Assembly (NCBI RefSeq): GCF_946478785.1
Contig: NZ_CAMLDD010000004.1
Coordinates: 124,001 to 188,000, forward strand
Direction: 5' to 3'
DNA from: an uncultured Flavobacterium sp.
GTDB lineage: Bacteria; Bacteroidota; Bacteroidia; Flavobacteriales; Flavobacteriaceae
DNA: 64,000 nt
In this document: piece by piece, positions 55,134-63,855 of the stretch
Layout of the letters: each line of letters opens with the position of its first letter
How positions within the stretch are numbered: position 1 is the stretch's first letter
The notes under the pieces: model-generated
Told to the model about the DNA's origin: nothing
Seen by the model: the letters and a program-made list of their open reading frames with translations, nothing else
The model's database searches: none
Translations under genes and position numbers: made by a program

Positions 55134-55205
55134 TTATTGTGAGGGACGAAGCAATCTCATTTGCTGAATCAATTTACAGTATGGTTCCTTCGTTCCTCGC
55201 AATAA
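55134..55205. repeat. GAGGAACGAAGCAATCTC-type inverted repeat
   Basis: TTATTGTGAGGGACGAAG (55134-55151) and CTTCGTTCCTCGCAATAA (55188-55205) form long arms. Half-copies occur at 32077 and 63829. Confidence 0.7.
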
Positions 55206-55257
55206 CCTAGAATCTGACTCAATTAAGAACTAAACTCTTTATAAAGCCTAAAGCCCT

Positions 55258-55332
55258 AGCCCTGATGGGAGTGGCATCCTTTTTCTTGCTTCTTTAGCAA
55301 GGAAAAGATACAACGGACAGCAGGAAATAGCT
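55258..55332 (+). ncRNA. Flavo-1-like structured element, copy 4
   Basis: It begins AGCCCTGATGGGAGTG, has GCATCCTTTTTCTTGC with an inner CTTGC/GCAAG stem, and closes GGAAAAGATACAACGGACAG and AGCT. It matches copies 1 and 3 well. Confidence 0.6.
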
Positions 55333-55340
55333 TCTGAAAA

Positions 55341-55634
55341 TTACCTTCCCCTGATACTCAAATCTGCTAAAAATTTTGCAGTTTCCTGATCGGAGTCGGC
55401 GGAGAAGCCTGCAACATAAACGCCTTTTTTGCCTGATGTTGATTTAATTCCGTATACAACTGCCTCATCTCCTGGGTCTGATTCCCCTTCGTATCGATAC
55501 ACATGTACAATTTCAAATTTTTGAGGATTTTTTTTAATCAGGTCGGCATTTCGATTGAAGTCACATGTGAATCCTTTTTCATTCAATTGATCCAGAGCTT
55601 TTGAAACAGTTGCGTAGTGATACATTTTAGCCAT
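55341..55634 (-). CDS. small conserved Bacteroidota protein
   Basis: The 97-residue product reads [41 protein letters not shown] and [19 protein letters not shown] family of this look is common in flavobacteria and is sometimes annotated as a phosphoribosylpyrophosphate synthetase; the sequence has no PRPP motif, so that name is wrong. Function unknown. It is coded alone, divergent from rnpB. Confidence 0.78.
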   Translation of the reverse strand: MAKMYHYATVSKALDQLNEKGFTCDFNRNADLIKKNPQKFEIVHVYRYEGESDPGDEAVVYGIKSTSGKKGVYVAGFSADSDQETAKFLADLSIRGR

Positions 55635-55749
55635 AATAAAAGAATTTAAAAATTAAGGATTTTAAAGATAACTAATTTAAAATTAAATTGTTAAGTAAAT
55701 TTTATGAAAATCTGAGGTTTAAATCCTCTTTTCTTCACTGATAAATCGT

Positions 55750-55757
55750 TACTTTTG
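55750..55757 (+). promoter_or_regulatory. -7 box of rnpB
   Basis: TACTTTTG matches TAnnTTTG, five bases before the RNA 5' end. The -33 is not clear. Confidence 0.55.
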
Positions 55758-55761
55758 CCGC

Positions 55762-56075
55762 GCAGACCGCCTTATCGTCGTCTCGTCTTTTTGGTACGAG
55801 AGGGAGGAAAGTCCGGACACCACAGAGAAGCATAGCGGGTAACACCCGTCGGCGTTAGAAATAGCGCAAGGACAAGTGCAACAGAAAGTATGTACAGGTA
55901 ATGCTGTAGTGAAACCAGGTAAACTCTATGCGGTGAAATACCAAGTATATCAGCATTTAAGGGCTTCTCGTCCGTTGCTGAAGGGTAGGTAGCTCGAGTC
56001 CCACAGTAATGGGGGATCTAGATAAATGATAAGGCCCTGATTTATCAGGGACAGAATCCGGCTTACAGGTCTGCA
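55762..56075 (+). ncRNA. rnpB: RNase P RNA (type A)
   Basis: The ends pair: GCAGACC (55762-55768) with GGTCTGC (56068-56074). The conserved GAGGGAGGAAAGTCCGGAC lies near 55800, followed by ACAGAGAAGCATAGCGGG and the ACAGAAA and GGTAAACTC segments, all in the order of bacterial type A. ACAGAATCCGGCTTACAG is the P4-side conserved block. It is the ribozyme that trims 5' ends of tRNA precursors. A T run at 56076-56082 follows. Confidence 0.97.
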
Positions 56076-56140
56076 TTTTTTTGGAGATATTAGCATGTTC
56101 TTTTAAAATGAAAATGCTTATCTTCTTTAGGCACAATACT

Positions 56141-56335
56141 CTACGATTCGTCTTTTGTGGCACGTACCAAACTGATACCTGACGTAAAGAAAACGATCCC
56201 CAATATCCCATAAATAATTAATGATTTAACATCTCTTGTTTCACCTGATGTGCCGGCAAATATTACGGCTGTGTAGATAAGTCCTACTATTCCCAAAATA
56301 GTAAGTAATCCTCCGAAAAATCTTTTTAGGTTCAT
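56141..56335 (-). CDS. small two-helix membrane protein
   Basis: The 64-residue product starts at the ATG at 56335; an upstream start at 56431 would add an unlikely extension. It has two transmembrane segments (residues 8-27 and 38-57) with a short charged loop between (SGETRDVKS). The family is small and unknown. It lies on the strand opposite to rnpB. Confidence 0.65.
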   Translation of the reverse strand: MNLKRFFGGLLTILGIVGLIYTAVIFAGTSGETRDVKSLIIYGILGIVFFTSGISLVRATKDES

Positions 56336-56528
56336 GATTTTGATTTTAATGTTTGGATCAAATGTATATAACAAGTAAATTGTTTGTGTTATAGAATTGC
56401 TTTTGAGAGTTATATCATTCAGGGCATACATTTGATTTTAGGACGACTATATGTAAGAAAATATTTTAATTAAATTGCTGTTTGTATACTTTTAATATTA
56501 TTTTTGCGCCAACGATATAAATCAAATA

Positions 56529-57074
56529 ATGAAACACAATTACCTGCTTTTACTATTGTTTCTTTTTTCAATTACCATGCAAGCACAGGATGAAGCTGTT
56601 GCAAACGTTGAAAAAAGCCAGTTTAAAATTAACTTTTTATTTCCGGGGTTTGTTTACGAATACGGCTTTGATGATAAAAATACGCTTTACTCAGAGGCGT
56701 GCTTAGGGCTTGGCTACAGATATAGCAGTTATTATGCCGAATCGACTATGTATTTTTTGCCTATGATCAATGAGCAATTTCGTCATTATTACAATCTGGA
56801 AAAAAGAGCCCGTAAAGGAAAAAGGACGGCTTATAATTCAGGAAATTTTATTGCAATGAGTGGCACTTATTCCTTTCAGTCCATTTCTACAAATGAAAAA
56901 TATGCAGAATATTGTCCTTCGTTTACGATTGCGCCAGTATGGGGATTTCAGCGAACTTACAAACGAAAATTTAATTTGGAAGTGAATTTAGGCGCTGGTG
57001 TCAATTTTGACCGATTCGATACTGAGTTTGCTCCTGTTGCTACTTTTACTTTGGGGTGGGTTATTGGGAAATAA
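56529..57074 (+). CDS. secreted beta-barrel-like protein
   Basis: The 181-residue protein has a signal peptide (cleaved near MQAQ) and alternating aromatic segments (FLFPGFVYEYGF, YRYSSYYAESTMYF, APVWGFQRTYKRKFNLEVNLGAGVNF), ending GWVIGK. It may be a small outer-membrane barrel. No motif is recognised. It is convergent with the response regulator gene. Confidence 0.7.
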   Translation: MKHNYLLLLLFLFSITMQAQDEAVANVEKSQFKINFLFPGFVYEYGFDDKNTLYSEACLGLGYRYSSYYAESTMYFLPMINEQFRHYYNLEKRARKGKRTAYNSGNFIAMSGTYSFQSISTNEKYAEYCPSFTIAPVWGFQRTYKRKFNLEVNLGAGVNFDRFDTEFAPVATFTLGWVIGK

Positions 57075-57091
57075 GATTCAAAACATAAATG

Positions 57092-57117
57092 AAAAACCTT
57101 GATATTTCAAGGTTTTT
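57092..57117. terminator. bidirectional terminator
   Basis: AAAAACCTTGA (57092-57102) pairs with TCAAGGTTTTT (57107-57117). The TGA stop of the response regulator gene (57107-57109) forms part of the right arm. Confidence 0.85.
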
Positions 57118-57796
57118 CTATTTTAAATTCCAGTCCAATATTACGAACACTTTCAATGCTGATTTTGGGATCTGAATTAAAATATTTTCTAAGCCTGCTG
57201 ATAAAAACATCCATACTTCGCCCTGAGAAATAATCGTCTTTTTTCCAGACAGACATTAAAATTTGATCTCTCTTTAATAACTGGTTATGGTTTAGATATA
57301 AATATTCAATAAGAGAAGCCTCTTTCTCTGTGAGCTGCTGAACGTGATTTTTATTATTGAGGGTTAATCTTTCATTATCAAAAATATAAGAACCAATTTC
57401 AATAATATTATTTCCTTCCAGACTTCTTTTTTGTTCGATTCTCTTTAGGATATTCTGCAAACGCAAAATCAGTTCGTCGACTTCAAAAGGTTTAATGATA
57501 TAGTCGTCTGCGCCTAGTTTTAATCCAATGATTTTGTCTTCTTTTAACTTTCTTGCGGTTAGAAAAATAAATGGAATTTCGGGATTGATTGTAATTATTT
57601 TTTCGGCCAGTGAAAATCCGTCTAACTTCGGCATCATTACATCAAAAACGCAAATATCAAAATCCTGGGTTTTAAAATAATCTAAAGCTATTTCTCCATT
57701 TTCTGCCCATATTACTTCGAATTGATGCAGTTCTAAATATTGTTTTAAAATGGCTGCAAAATCAAAATCATCTTCAGCTAAAAGTAATTTTTTCAA
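57107..57796 (-). CDS. OmpR-family response regulator (RprY-like)
   Basis: A 229-residue protein with a receiver domain (LLAEDDFDF; phosphoacceptor in ICVFDVMMPKLDGF near Asp53; GADDYIIKPFEV) and a C-terminal winged helix (LTEKEASLIEYLYLNHNQLLKRDQIL, SMDVFISRLRKYF). The partner kinase starts 10 bp upstream. This resembles RprY of Bacteroides. The adjacent outer-membrane gene (59303) may have been its target. Confidence 0.92.
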   Translation of the reverse strand: MKKLLLAEDDFDFAAILKQYLELHQFEVIWAENGEIALDYFKTQDFDICVFDVMMPKLDGFSLAEKIITINPEIPFIFLTARKLKEDKIIGLKLGADDYIIKPFEVDELILRLQNILKRIEQKRSLEGNNIIEIGSYIFDNERLTLNNKNHVQQLTEKEASLIEYLYLNHNQLLKRDQILMSVWKKDDYFSGRSMDVFISRLRKYFNSDPKISIESVRNIGLEFKIEKP

Positions 57797-57806
57797 AATA
57801 AGGTAA

Positions 57807-59165
57807 TTAAATTTTTAATAAAATAGTAAACTGGGTTCCATGCCCTAAATCACTAACAACTTTAACAGAGCCCTGATGTGCTTTTATAATTTGATCTACA
57901 TAATAAAGGCCTAAACCTAAGCCTTTTGTGTTGTGCAGGTTTCCTTGTTGTACGCGATAAAACTTGTCAAAAAGAAGTGATTGTTTGTTTTTTTCAATTC
58001 CAATTCCGTCATCTTCAATACTTATAGAAAACTGATTCTCTATGATTCTGGTTTTTATGGTAATTGTTTTTGAACCATATTTTACAGCATTTTCCAAAAC
58101 ATTTAAAAAAGCAGTTGTCAGATGGAATTTATCCAAAATCAAAATCGTTTTTTGCGTTTTAAAATCGTTTTTAAGATTAATTTTCGGAAATGTAATTTTA
58201 AAATCATTTACAATAGAAAGCAGAAAATCTTCGGCTTCTATTTTTTCTTTTTGCAATTCAATTTCATTTTCTGCCAGTGAATTCGCGACAACCTGATCAA
58301 TCAAATTTTGCAGGCGATTGTTCTGACGCGAAATCGTATTGACAATTGCATTGAAATTTTCTTCGCTTTCGCGGATGTTTTTCTGTTCTAAAATTTTTGT
58401 AGAAATACCCAAAGTTGCCAAAGGCGTTTTGAGTTCATGTGTAATATTATTGATAAAATCGGTTTTGACATCACTAACTTTCTTCTGTTTGATTAAAGCT
58501 TTTATAGCAATTACAAAAAGCGTAATCAGAGTTAAAATTGAGAGGAGTGACAGAATCAAAATAAAAGTCATTCTACTTAAAATAATCATTTCCCAATCAA
58601 TAACAGAAACGTACATCGAATCTTCTGTTAGTAATCTGTAGTCCTGATTTTCAAAAGTTCCGTTGGTTGTTCCAACATAATTCCTAACCAGAAAAGAATG
58701 ATTTAAAGAAGTTAAATTGCCATACAATTTGTTTTGTATAAAAGGCTTCTCTGAAAATATGGTATCAGCTTTTTGAGCATTTTTGTACAGAATGAACTTA
58801 TTTAGTACAATCGCAAAATCGATTTTAAAATTAGGCAAATCCCTTTCGAACTTCCGTTTGATTTTTTGCGTTAAGGCATCGCTGAATTCATTTTCAAGAA
58901 CGCTGTTTTTAATGTCAATTTTGCTCTTTTTTCCCTGAATATAAGTTTCTGATAATTGTTTGTACAGCTCCTCTTTTTTTGAAACGATAACCGAATCAAT
59001 ATCGCTGTAATTATTCGAAATCTGAGCGATTTCGTTTTTGATTTCGATATGAAACTGTGCCACTTTATAGTCATAAGCCGTTTTTACCAAATAGCATTGT
59101 ACCGCTGACAAAACAATTAGTGCCATTACAGAAAAAGCTATTAATAAATTGATTCTTTGTTTCAT
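57807..59165 (-). CDS. sensor histidine kinase (RprX-like)
   Basis: The 452-residue kinase has two transmembrane helices (about 8-28 and 200-225) around a periplasmic domain of about 170 residues. The HisKA motif NITHELKTPLATLG is near residue 240. The ATPase has NVLENAVKYG, IEDDGIGIEKN and KGLGLGLYYVDQI. It is divergent from the broken gene at 59303. The ligand is unknown. Confidence 0.92.
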   Translation of the reverse strand: MKQRINLLIAFSVMALIVLSAVQCYLVKTAYDYKVAQFHIEIKNEIAQISNNYSDIDSVIVSKKEELYKQLSETYIQGKKSKIDIKNSVLENEFSDALTQKIKRKFERDLPNFKIDFAIVLNKFILYKNAQKADTIFSEKPFIQNKLYGNLTSLNHSFLVRNYVGTTNGTFENQDYRLLTEDSMYVSVIDWEMIILSRMTFILILSLLSILTLITLFVIAIKALIKQKKVSDVKTDFINNITHELKTPLATLGISTKILEQKNIRESEENFNAIVNTISRQNNRLQNLIDQVVANSLAENEIELQKEKIEAEDFLLSIVNDFKITFPKINLKNDFKTQKTILILDKFHLTTAFLNVLENAVKYGSKTITIKTRIIENQFSISIEDDGIGIEKNKQSLLFDKFYRVQQGNLHNTKGLGLGLYYVDQIIKAHQGSVKVVSDLGHGTQFTILLKI

Positions 59166-59302
59166 ACAACTCTAAATTCTTTCGCAAAAATAGCCCTTTT
59201 GTGATACATTCCGGGCTTTAACCCTTCATTAACCTCCAATTAACTTTCGAAGTCTTTTTTTAGAAGCATTTTTGCATCAGATCAATCTAAAATCTTCTCA
59301 AA

Positions 59303-59559
59303 ATGAATGTTTATCTGCTTTTAAAACTTCTTATATTGTTATTGCTTTTTTTTCTTTCTCTTACTGAAAAAGCCCAAAATGAAACCCGGAAAGACAGTAT
59401 TTCAAATAAACTGAATGAAGTTGTTATCACTCAAAACAAAAAAGCATTTACCAACGTCAACGGAAATATAAAAGTAGATGTTGCTAATTCGATTTATAAT
59501 TCAAAGTAACTGGATTTAAAGAAAAACGTATAGACGAAAACGAAAACAGAGTTCGTTAA
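59303..59559 (+). pseudogene. remnant of an outer-membrane protein gene with a large internal deletion
   Basis: From 59303 a 68-residue frame has a signal-like N-terminus (LLKLLILLLLFFLSL), then NEVVITQNKKAFTNVNGNIK and VDVANSIYNS, the start of TonB-like CarboxypepD/outer-membrane beta-barrel proteins (PF14905-like). It stops at 59507. In the +2 frame from 59509 it reads TGFKEKRIDENENRVR and a stop, as expected of the C-terminus of such a protein. The bulk of the gene (several hundred codons) seems deleted. A terminator follows at 59565. Confidence 0.7.
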
Positions 59560-59564
59560 ACACA

Positions 59565-59595
59565 CAAAACTCCCTCGGATTTGGAGGGAGTTTTG
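59565..59595. terminator. bidirectional terminator after the outer-membrane gene remnant
   Basis: CAAAACTCCCTC (59565-59576) pairs with GAGGGAGTTTTG (59584-59595). It lies just after the remnant's C-terminal stop. Confidence 0.85.
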
Positions 59596-59610
59596 TATTC
59601 AGAAAGAATA

Positions 59611-60213
59611 TTAACCTTCGTCTTCTTCTGTAGCTTTTAATGAATCGTCCGGTAATTCTTCGTCATCATCGGTTGAATTCAATTCGAAGAAACTAAAAAA
59701 GGAACCCCCATAACTTTTCTGAAATGAAAAATTACTCAAATGTTCCATTTTGGTATATTTTGAATGTTCAATAATCATCATGCCGTCCTCGTGCAATAAG
59801 TCTCTTTCAAAAACGGTCAAAACAATTTTTTCAAAAGCAGCCTGATCTAATCCATAAGGAGGATCGGCGAAAATAATATCGTAAGAGGTTTTGCAGTTTT
59901 CCAGAAATTTATACACGTCACTTTTAGTCGCAGCGATATCAAAATCATATTCTGATGAAACCTGTTTGATGAATTTTACGCACCCAAAATCACCATCAAC
60001 AGCTGTAATAGGGGCACTTCCGCGTGAAGCGAATTCAAAGCTAATATTTCCCGTACCCGAAAACAAGTCCAAAACCTTTAAGCCCTCAAAACTAAAATGA
60101 TTGTTCAGAACATTAAATAATGCTTCTTTACTCATGTCAGTCGTAGGTCTTACAGGAAGGTTTTTGGGCGGAAAAATGCGGCGGCCTTTGTATTTTCCAG
60201 AAATGATTCTCAT
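59611..60213 (-). CDS. rsmD: 16S rRNA (guanine(966)-N(2))-methyltransferase RsmD
   Basis: The 200-residue protein begins MRIISGKYKGRRIFPPKNLPVRPTTD, typical of RsmD, followed by VLDLFSGTGNISFEFASRG (SAM site) and the catalytic IIFADPPYGLD (NPPY-like). The tail after residue 180 is acidic (STDDDEELPDDSLKATEEDEG) and longer than in E. coli. The start overlaps the stop of the preceding DUF3822 gene by four bases. Confidence 0.93.
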   Translation of the reverse strand: MRIISGKYKGRRIFPPKNLPVRPTTDMSKEALFNVLNNHFSFEGLKVLDLFSGTGNISFEFASRGSAPITAVDGDFGCVKFIKQVSSEYDFDIAATKSDVYKFLENCKTSYDIIFADPPYGLDQAAFEKIVLTVFERDLLHEDGMMIIEHSKYTKMEHLSNFSFQKSYGGSFFSFFELNSTDDDEELPDDSLKATEEDEG

Positions 60214-61031
60214 GATTGAAATAAGATATAATGTTTTTGATTTTGCGCGGCAGAAAAGTTGTTTTTTTCTTGTAATGTGCTTACATCTAAGAAGGAAACA
60301 TTACGAATGTATTTATATGCAACGGCATAAAAAGGGTCGTTTTTTTCTATAGTGCCTAATAATTCGAGCGGAAAAATTTCCGGATTTAAGCTCAATTGTT
60401 CGGCTGTAAAAAGCAAATAATAAATAAAATCTTCGGGTGTATTATATTCAAAAGAATTGAAAAATAATAATTTTTGATTTTGAACTACAATAACTTCAAA
60501 ATGTCCCGGATTAAAATTGACGATCATTTTTTTGTCGTCATTGTTTTTTGAAGCCTCAAGAACTTTTTCTACCAAAATGCTGTTGACATGTTTGTAATCA
60601 AAAGAGCCCACATTGTCAATCAGGAAATTATTGATGTTGACATACGGAATGTAAACGGCATTCATTTCGTAATTTGAAATGGTGTCGAAAGTAAAAAAAT
60701 CAGTTTCAAAAACTTTGGTAGTGTATTGTAAATAACTTCCCAGATAATTTTCATCAAAAAGAGCAGTAGGAACAAAAGTCGAAAGATTGTTATTATGAAT
60801 CACCATAATTTCATCATACGTATCTTTTAATTCAGGGAATTTTTTGAAAGCTTCTGCATAGGATTCCTCAATTTTGGTTGTTTTTTTATTGGAATCAAAA
60901 TGAACTTCATTGAATGAAGTAATGGTATTATTTAAGGTATCAAAACAACAAAAAGAAAATCCGGTCAGGGAAACCTGAATAGAAAGCTTTTTATAAATTT
61001 TAGAAGTGATATTAGTATTTTGCAATGACAT
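60210..61031 (-). CDS. DUF3822-family protein
   Basis: The 273-residue protein starts at the ATG at 61031; the frame continues upstream through a repeat region but without a plausible start. It reads LSIQVSLTGFSFCCFDT at the N-terminus, FVPTALFDENYLGSYLQY and YIPYVNINNFLIDNVGSFDYKH, all typical of the Bacteroidota DUF3822 family, which has an actin-like fold. The stop overlaps rsmD by four bases (ATGA), so the two are translationally coupled. Function unknown. Confidence 0.85.
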   Translation of the reverse strand: MSLQNTNITSKIYKKLSIQVSLTGFSFCCFDTLNNTITSFNEVHFDSNKKTTKIEESYAEAFKKFPELKDTYDEIMVIHNNNLSTFVPTALFDENYLGSYLQYTTKVFETDFFTFDTISNYEMNAVYIPYVNINNFLIDNVGSFDYKHVNSILVEKVLEASKNNDDKKMIVNFNPGHFEVIVVQNQKLLFFNSFEYNTPEDFIYYLLFTAEQLSLNPEIFPLELLGTIEKNDPFYAVAYKYIRNVSFLDVSTLQEKNNFSAAQNQKHYILFQS

Positions 61032-61099
61032 ATTTGATTTACAATTCGTTACCTGTTTGGAGTCAAGAAAGAATTTAAGGCGACACAAACTTACAAATA

Positions 61100-61345
61100 A
61101 AATAAATAAGAATCTCAATCTCAATGGCAATCTCAATGGCAATCTCAATATCAATGACAAAAATCAAATTCAAAAATCAAATTCAAAAATCAATTTCAAA
61201 AATGGTTTCAATGGCAAAAATAAATACCGTTGTATATTCAATTATAAATCATTGAAATTTTATTTTTAATTATTTTAAGTTGAATGGTAGTATTGAAATT
61301 GTATTTGAGATTGATTTTTGATATTGTAATTGACATTGCCATTTT
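61100..61345. repeat. short tandem and inverted repeats before the helicase gene
   Basis: CTCAATGGCAAT is repeated about three times from 61118, and CAAATTCAAAAAT about three times from 61168. The right side (61290-61340) carries an imperfect inverted copy (TGAGATTGATTTTTGATATT). The gap 61032-61377 holds only these repeats. Confidence 0.7.
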
Positions 61346-61377
61346 AAAAACCGTACTTTGTATTTCAATTTTATTTT

Positions 61378-62787
61378 ATGAATTCAGCATTGTTTTACGG
61401 CGTTTTACAAAGAAAATTTCCTTTTGCACCAACTTATAAACAGGATATTTTTTTTCAAAAAATCGCCATTTTTTTAACTGAACCGGCTAACGATACTATT
61501 TTTGTACTGAAAGGATATGCAGGAACAGGAAAAACAACTGTGATTTCGACTATTGTAAACAATCTTGGAGAAATTAATAAAAAGTTTGTTTTGCTGGCAC
61601 CAACAGGGCGTGCGGCAAAAGTAATTGCAAATTATTCGAATACATCGGCTTTTACGATTCATAAAAAAATATATTTTCCTAAAAAATCTTCAGGTGGAGG
61701 CGTGGCTTTTACCAAACAGGTTAACAAACATAAAAATACGATTTTTATAGTCGATGAGGCCTCGATGATTTCAGACAGCAATCTGGATAGCGGTTCTCTT
61801 TTAGACGATTTGATTAATTATGTGTATTCGGGAAACAATTGCAAAATGATCTTTTTGGGAGATACTGCCCAGTTGCCTCCGGTGAATTTAGATATTAGTC
61901 CGGCACTAGACACGCATACTTTGGGGGTACATTACGATAAAGAAATCGAACATATCGAATTGGATGAAGTAATGCGTCAGGAAGAAAGTTCCGGGATTTT
62001 ATACAATGCAACTGAGCTACGTGAATTACTAAAAGAAAGCTTTATTGCCGAGTTTAAATTCAATGTCAAAAAGTTTAAAGATATCGTTCGCCTAACCGAT
62101 GGTTATGATATTCAGGATGCGATAAATACGGCTTATAGCAATTATAGTATTGAGGATACGGCTTTTATTGTGCGTTCGAATAAAAGAGCAAATCAGTACA
62201 ATGAACAAATCCGAACCCGAATTTTGTTTAAGGAAAGCGAACTCTCTGTAGGCGATTTTTTGATGGTTGTGAAGAATAATTATTTTTGGCTAAAAGAAAC
62301 TGATGAAGCCGGATTTATTGCCAACGGAGATATTATTGAAGTTCTGGAAATGTTTGGAATCAAAGAGTTGTACGGATTTACCTTTGCAAGAGTAAAAATC
62401 AGAATGGTTGACTATCCCGATCAGAAACCTTTTGAAACAGTTTTGCTTTTAGATACCATTAAAAGCGAATCGCCGTCATTAACGTACGAAGAATCCAATC
62501 GTTTGTATGAAGAGGTGATGAAAGATTATGAAGATGAAACCACAAAATACAAGAAATTTCAAAAGGTAAAAAACAATGAATATTTTAATGGACTGCAGGT
62601 CAAATTCTCGTATGCCATTACCTGTCACAAATCACAGGGAGGGCAGTGGAATACCGTTTTTATAGAACAGCCCTATTTGCCAAACGGAATTGATCGTGAT
62701 TATATTCGCTGGTTATATACTGCAATGACGCGTGCTAAAAATAAATTATATTTGATAGGATTTAAAGATGAGAGTTTTGTAGAATAA
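61378..62787 (+). CDS. RecD-like SF1B DNA helicase
   Basis: The 469-residue protein has Walker A GYAGTGKTTVISTIV near residue 45, motif Ia LLAPTGRAAKV, motif II FIVDEASMIS, motif III FLGDTAQLPPV and the C-terminal TCHKSQGGQWNTVFIEQP and WLYTAMTRAKNKLYLIG. It resembles RecD2/Dda-type helicases without the RecBC partners, and is common in Bacteroidota. A role in replication or repair is inferred. Confidence 0.9.
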   Translation: MNSALFYGVLQRKFPFAPTYKQDIFFQKIAIFLTEPANDTIFVLKGYAGTGKTTVISTIVNNLGEINKKFVLLAPTGRAAKVIANYSNTSAFTIHKKIYFPKKSSGGGVAFTKQVNKHKNTIFIVDEASMISDSNLDSGSLLDDLINYVYSGNNCKMIFLGDTAQLPPVNLDISPALDTHTLGVHYDKEIEHIELDEVMRQEESSGILYNATELRELLKESFIAEFKFNVKKFKDIVRLTDGYDIQDAINTAYSNYSIEDTAFIVRSNKRANQYNEQIRTRILFKESELSVGDFLMVVKNNYFWLKETDEAGFIANGDIIEVLEMFGIKELYGFTFARVKIRMVDYPDQKPFETVLLLDTIKSESPSLTYEESNRLYEEVMKDYEDETTKYKKFQKVKNNEYFNGLQVKFSYAITCHKSQGGQWNTVFIEQPYLPNGIDRDYIRWLYTAMTRAKNKLYLIGFKDESFVE

Positions 62788-62850
62788 AACACTAATTGCA
62801 CTAATTAGCACGAATTTGAATTAGTGAAAATCTGTGAAATTTGTGTTTAA
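62787..62850. repeat. dispersed intergenic repeat, copy 3
   Basis: ACACTAATTGCACTAATTAG and TGTGAAATTTGTGTTTAA resemble copies at 12817 and 51292 but the palindrome is less regular. Confidence 0.5.
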
Positions 62851-62864
62851 TATTTATACTAGGA

Positions 62865-63695
62865 ATGACCACACTAAACGACTTACATTCGATTTCATCA
62901 ACGTTTTCGAATACAGATAAAATGCCGGTCCTGTTTTTAGGGCATGGAAGCCCAATGAATGCAATTGAAGAAAATCAGTTTGTGGCAGGTTTTCGAAACC
63001 TTGCTAAAACATTGCCACAGCCGAATGCGATTTTGTGTATTTCGGCGCACTGGTTTACGAATGGAACCAAAGTTACTTCAATGCAAATGCCCAGGACCAT
63101 TCATGATTTTGGAGGTTTCCCGCAGGCACTTTTTGATGTACAATATCCTGCAAAAGGAAGTCCGGAGCTAGCTATAGAAACTAAAAAAATAGTAGAACCT
63201 GTTCATGTTGATTTAGATGAACATTGGGGGCTGGATCATGGTGCTTGGAGTGTGATTAAACATTTATATCCTGACGCCAATGTTCCGGTTATTCAGTTGA
63301 GTATTGATTATACAAAGTCGGGACAATATCATTTTGAGTTGGCTCAGAAATTACAATCATTGCGTAAAAAAGGAGTTTTAATTATCGGAAGCGGAAATAT
63401 TGTACACAATTTACGTTTGGTTGATTTTAGGAATTTTGATAAAGATAATTATGGCTTTGATTGGGCAATTGAAGCACGTGAAACTATCAATAATTATTTG
63501 TTGGATGGTAATTTTCAACCTTTGATGGATTTCGAAAAGATGAATAAAGCAGTCCAATTGGCGATACCGACACCGGATCATTATTTGCCTTTGCTGTACA
63601 CCTTAGGTTTAAAGGAAAAGTCGGAAGAATTGAACTTGTTTAATGACAAATTACTGGCGGGTTCTTTGAGTATGACTTCAGTAAAAATAATGTAA
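62865..63695 (+). CDS. ygiD: 4,5-DOPA dioxygenase extradiol-like protein (YgiD)
   Basis: The 276-residue protein starts at the ATG at 62865. It belongs to the LigB-type class III extradiol dioxygenases of the YgiD group. Metal-binding residues occur in LFLGHGSPMNA (His), CISAHWF (His), DHGAWSVIKHLYP and PDHYLPLLY. It uses zinc or iron. E. coli YgiD cleaves L-DOPA in vitro; the natural substrate is unknown. It is preceded by a repeat at 62787-62850. Confidence 0.9.
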   Translation: MTTLNDLHSISSTFSNTDKMPVLFLGHGSPMNAIEENQFVAGFRNLAKTLPQPNAILCISAHWFTNGTKVTSMQMPRTIHDFGGFPQALFDVQYPAKGSPELAIETKKIVEPVHVDLDEHWGLDHGAWSVIKHLYPDANVPVIQLSIDYTKSGQYHFELAQKLQSLRKKGVLIIGSGNIVHNLRLVDFRNFDKDNYGFDWAIEARETINNYLLDGNFQPLMDFEKMNKAVQLAIPTPDHYLPLLYTLGLKEKSEELNLFNDKLLAGSLSMTSVKIM

Positions 63696-63706
63696 ATAAA
63701 AAAGCT

Positions 63707-63797
63707 CTCTGCGAATCTCTGTGAGTACCTTTGTGAATCTCTGCGGTAAAACTATTACACAAAGTGGCAAAAAGATTTTTCACAGAGATTCGCAAAG
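63707..63797. repeat. inverted repeat between ygiD and kdsB
   Basis: CTCTGCGAATCTCTGTGA (63707-63724) and TCACAGAGATTCGCAAAG (63780-63797) are arms with one mismatch. It looks like another dispersed intergenic palindrome. Confidence 0.7.
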
Positions 63798-63822
63798 AAA
63801 ATTAAAAAAATAATAATGGGGA

Positions 63823-63848
63823 TGAGATTACTTAGTTCCTCGCAATGA
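63823..63848 (-). repeat. GAGGAACGAAGCAATCTC-type half repeat
   Basis: GAGATTACTTAGTTCCTCGC is a half-copy of the element at 55134-55205. Confidence 0.5.
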
Positions 63849-63855
63849 CTATAAA

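Noticed and set aside
55341..55634. Phosphoribosylpyrophosphate synthetase label for this 97-residue protein.
   Set aside because: It is far too short and has no PRPP-binding motif.
59303..59509. The 68-codon ORF as an intact small secreted protein.
   Set aside because: The sequence is the start of a large outer-membrane family and the expected C-terminal tail is found in another frame just downstream.
60210..61160. A longer DUF3822 protein starting at 61160.
   Set aside because: The extra 43 residues are encoded by the tandem repeat region (LRLPLRLPLRL), so the start at 61031 is better.
61118..61215. Short tandem repeats as a CRISPR array.
   Set aside because: Units of 12-13 bp are directly adjacent with no spacers.
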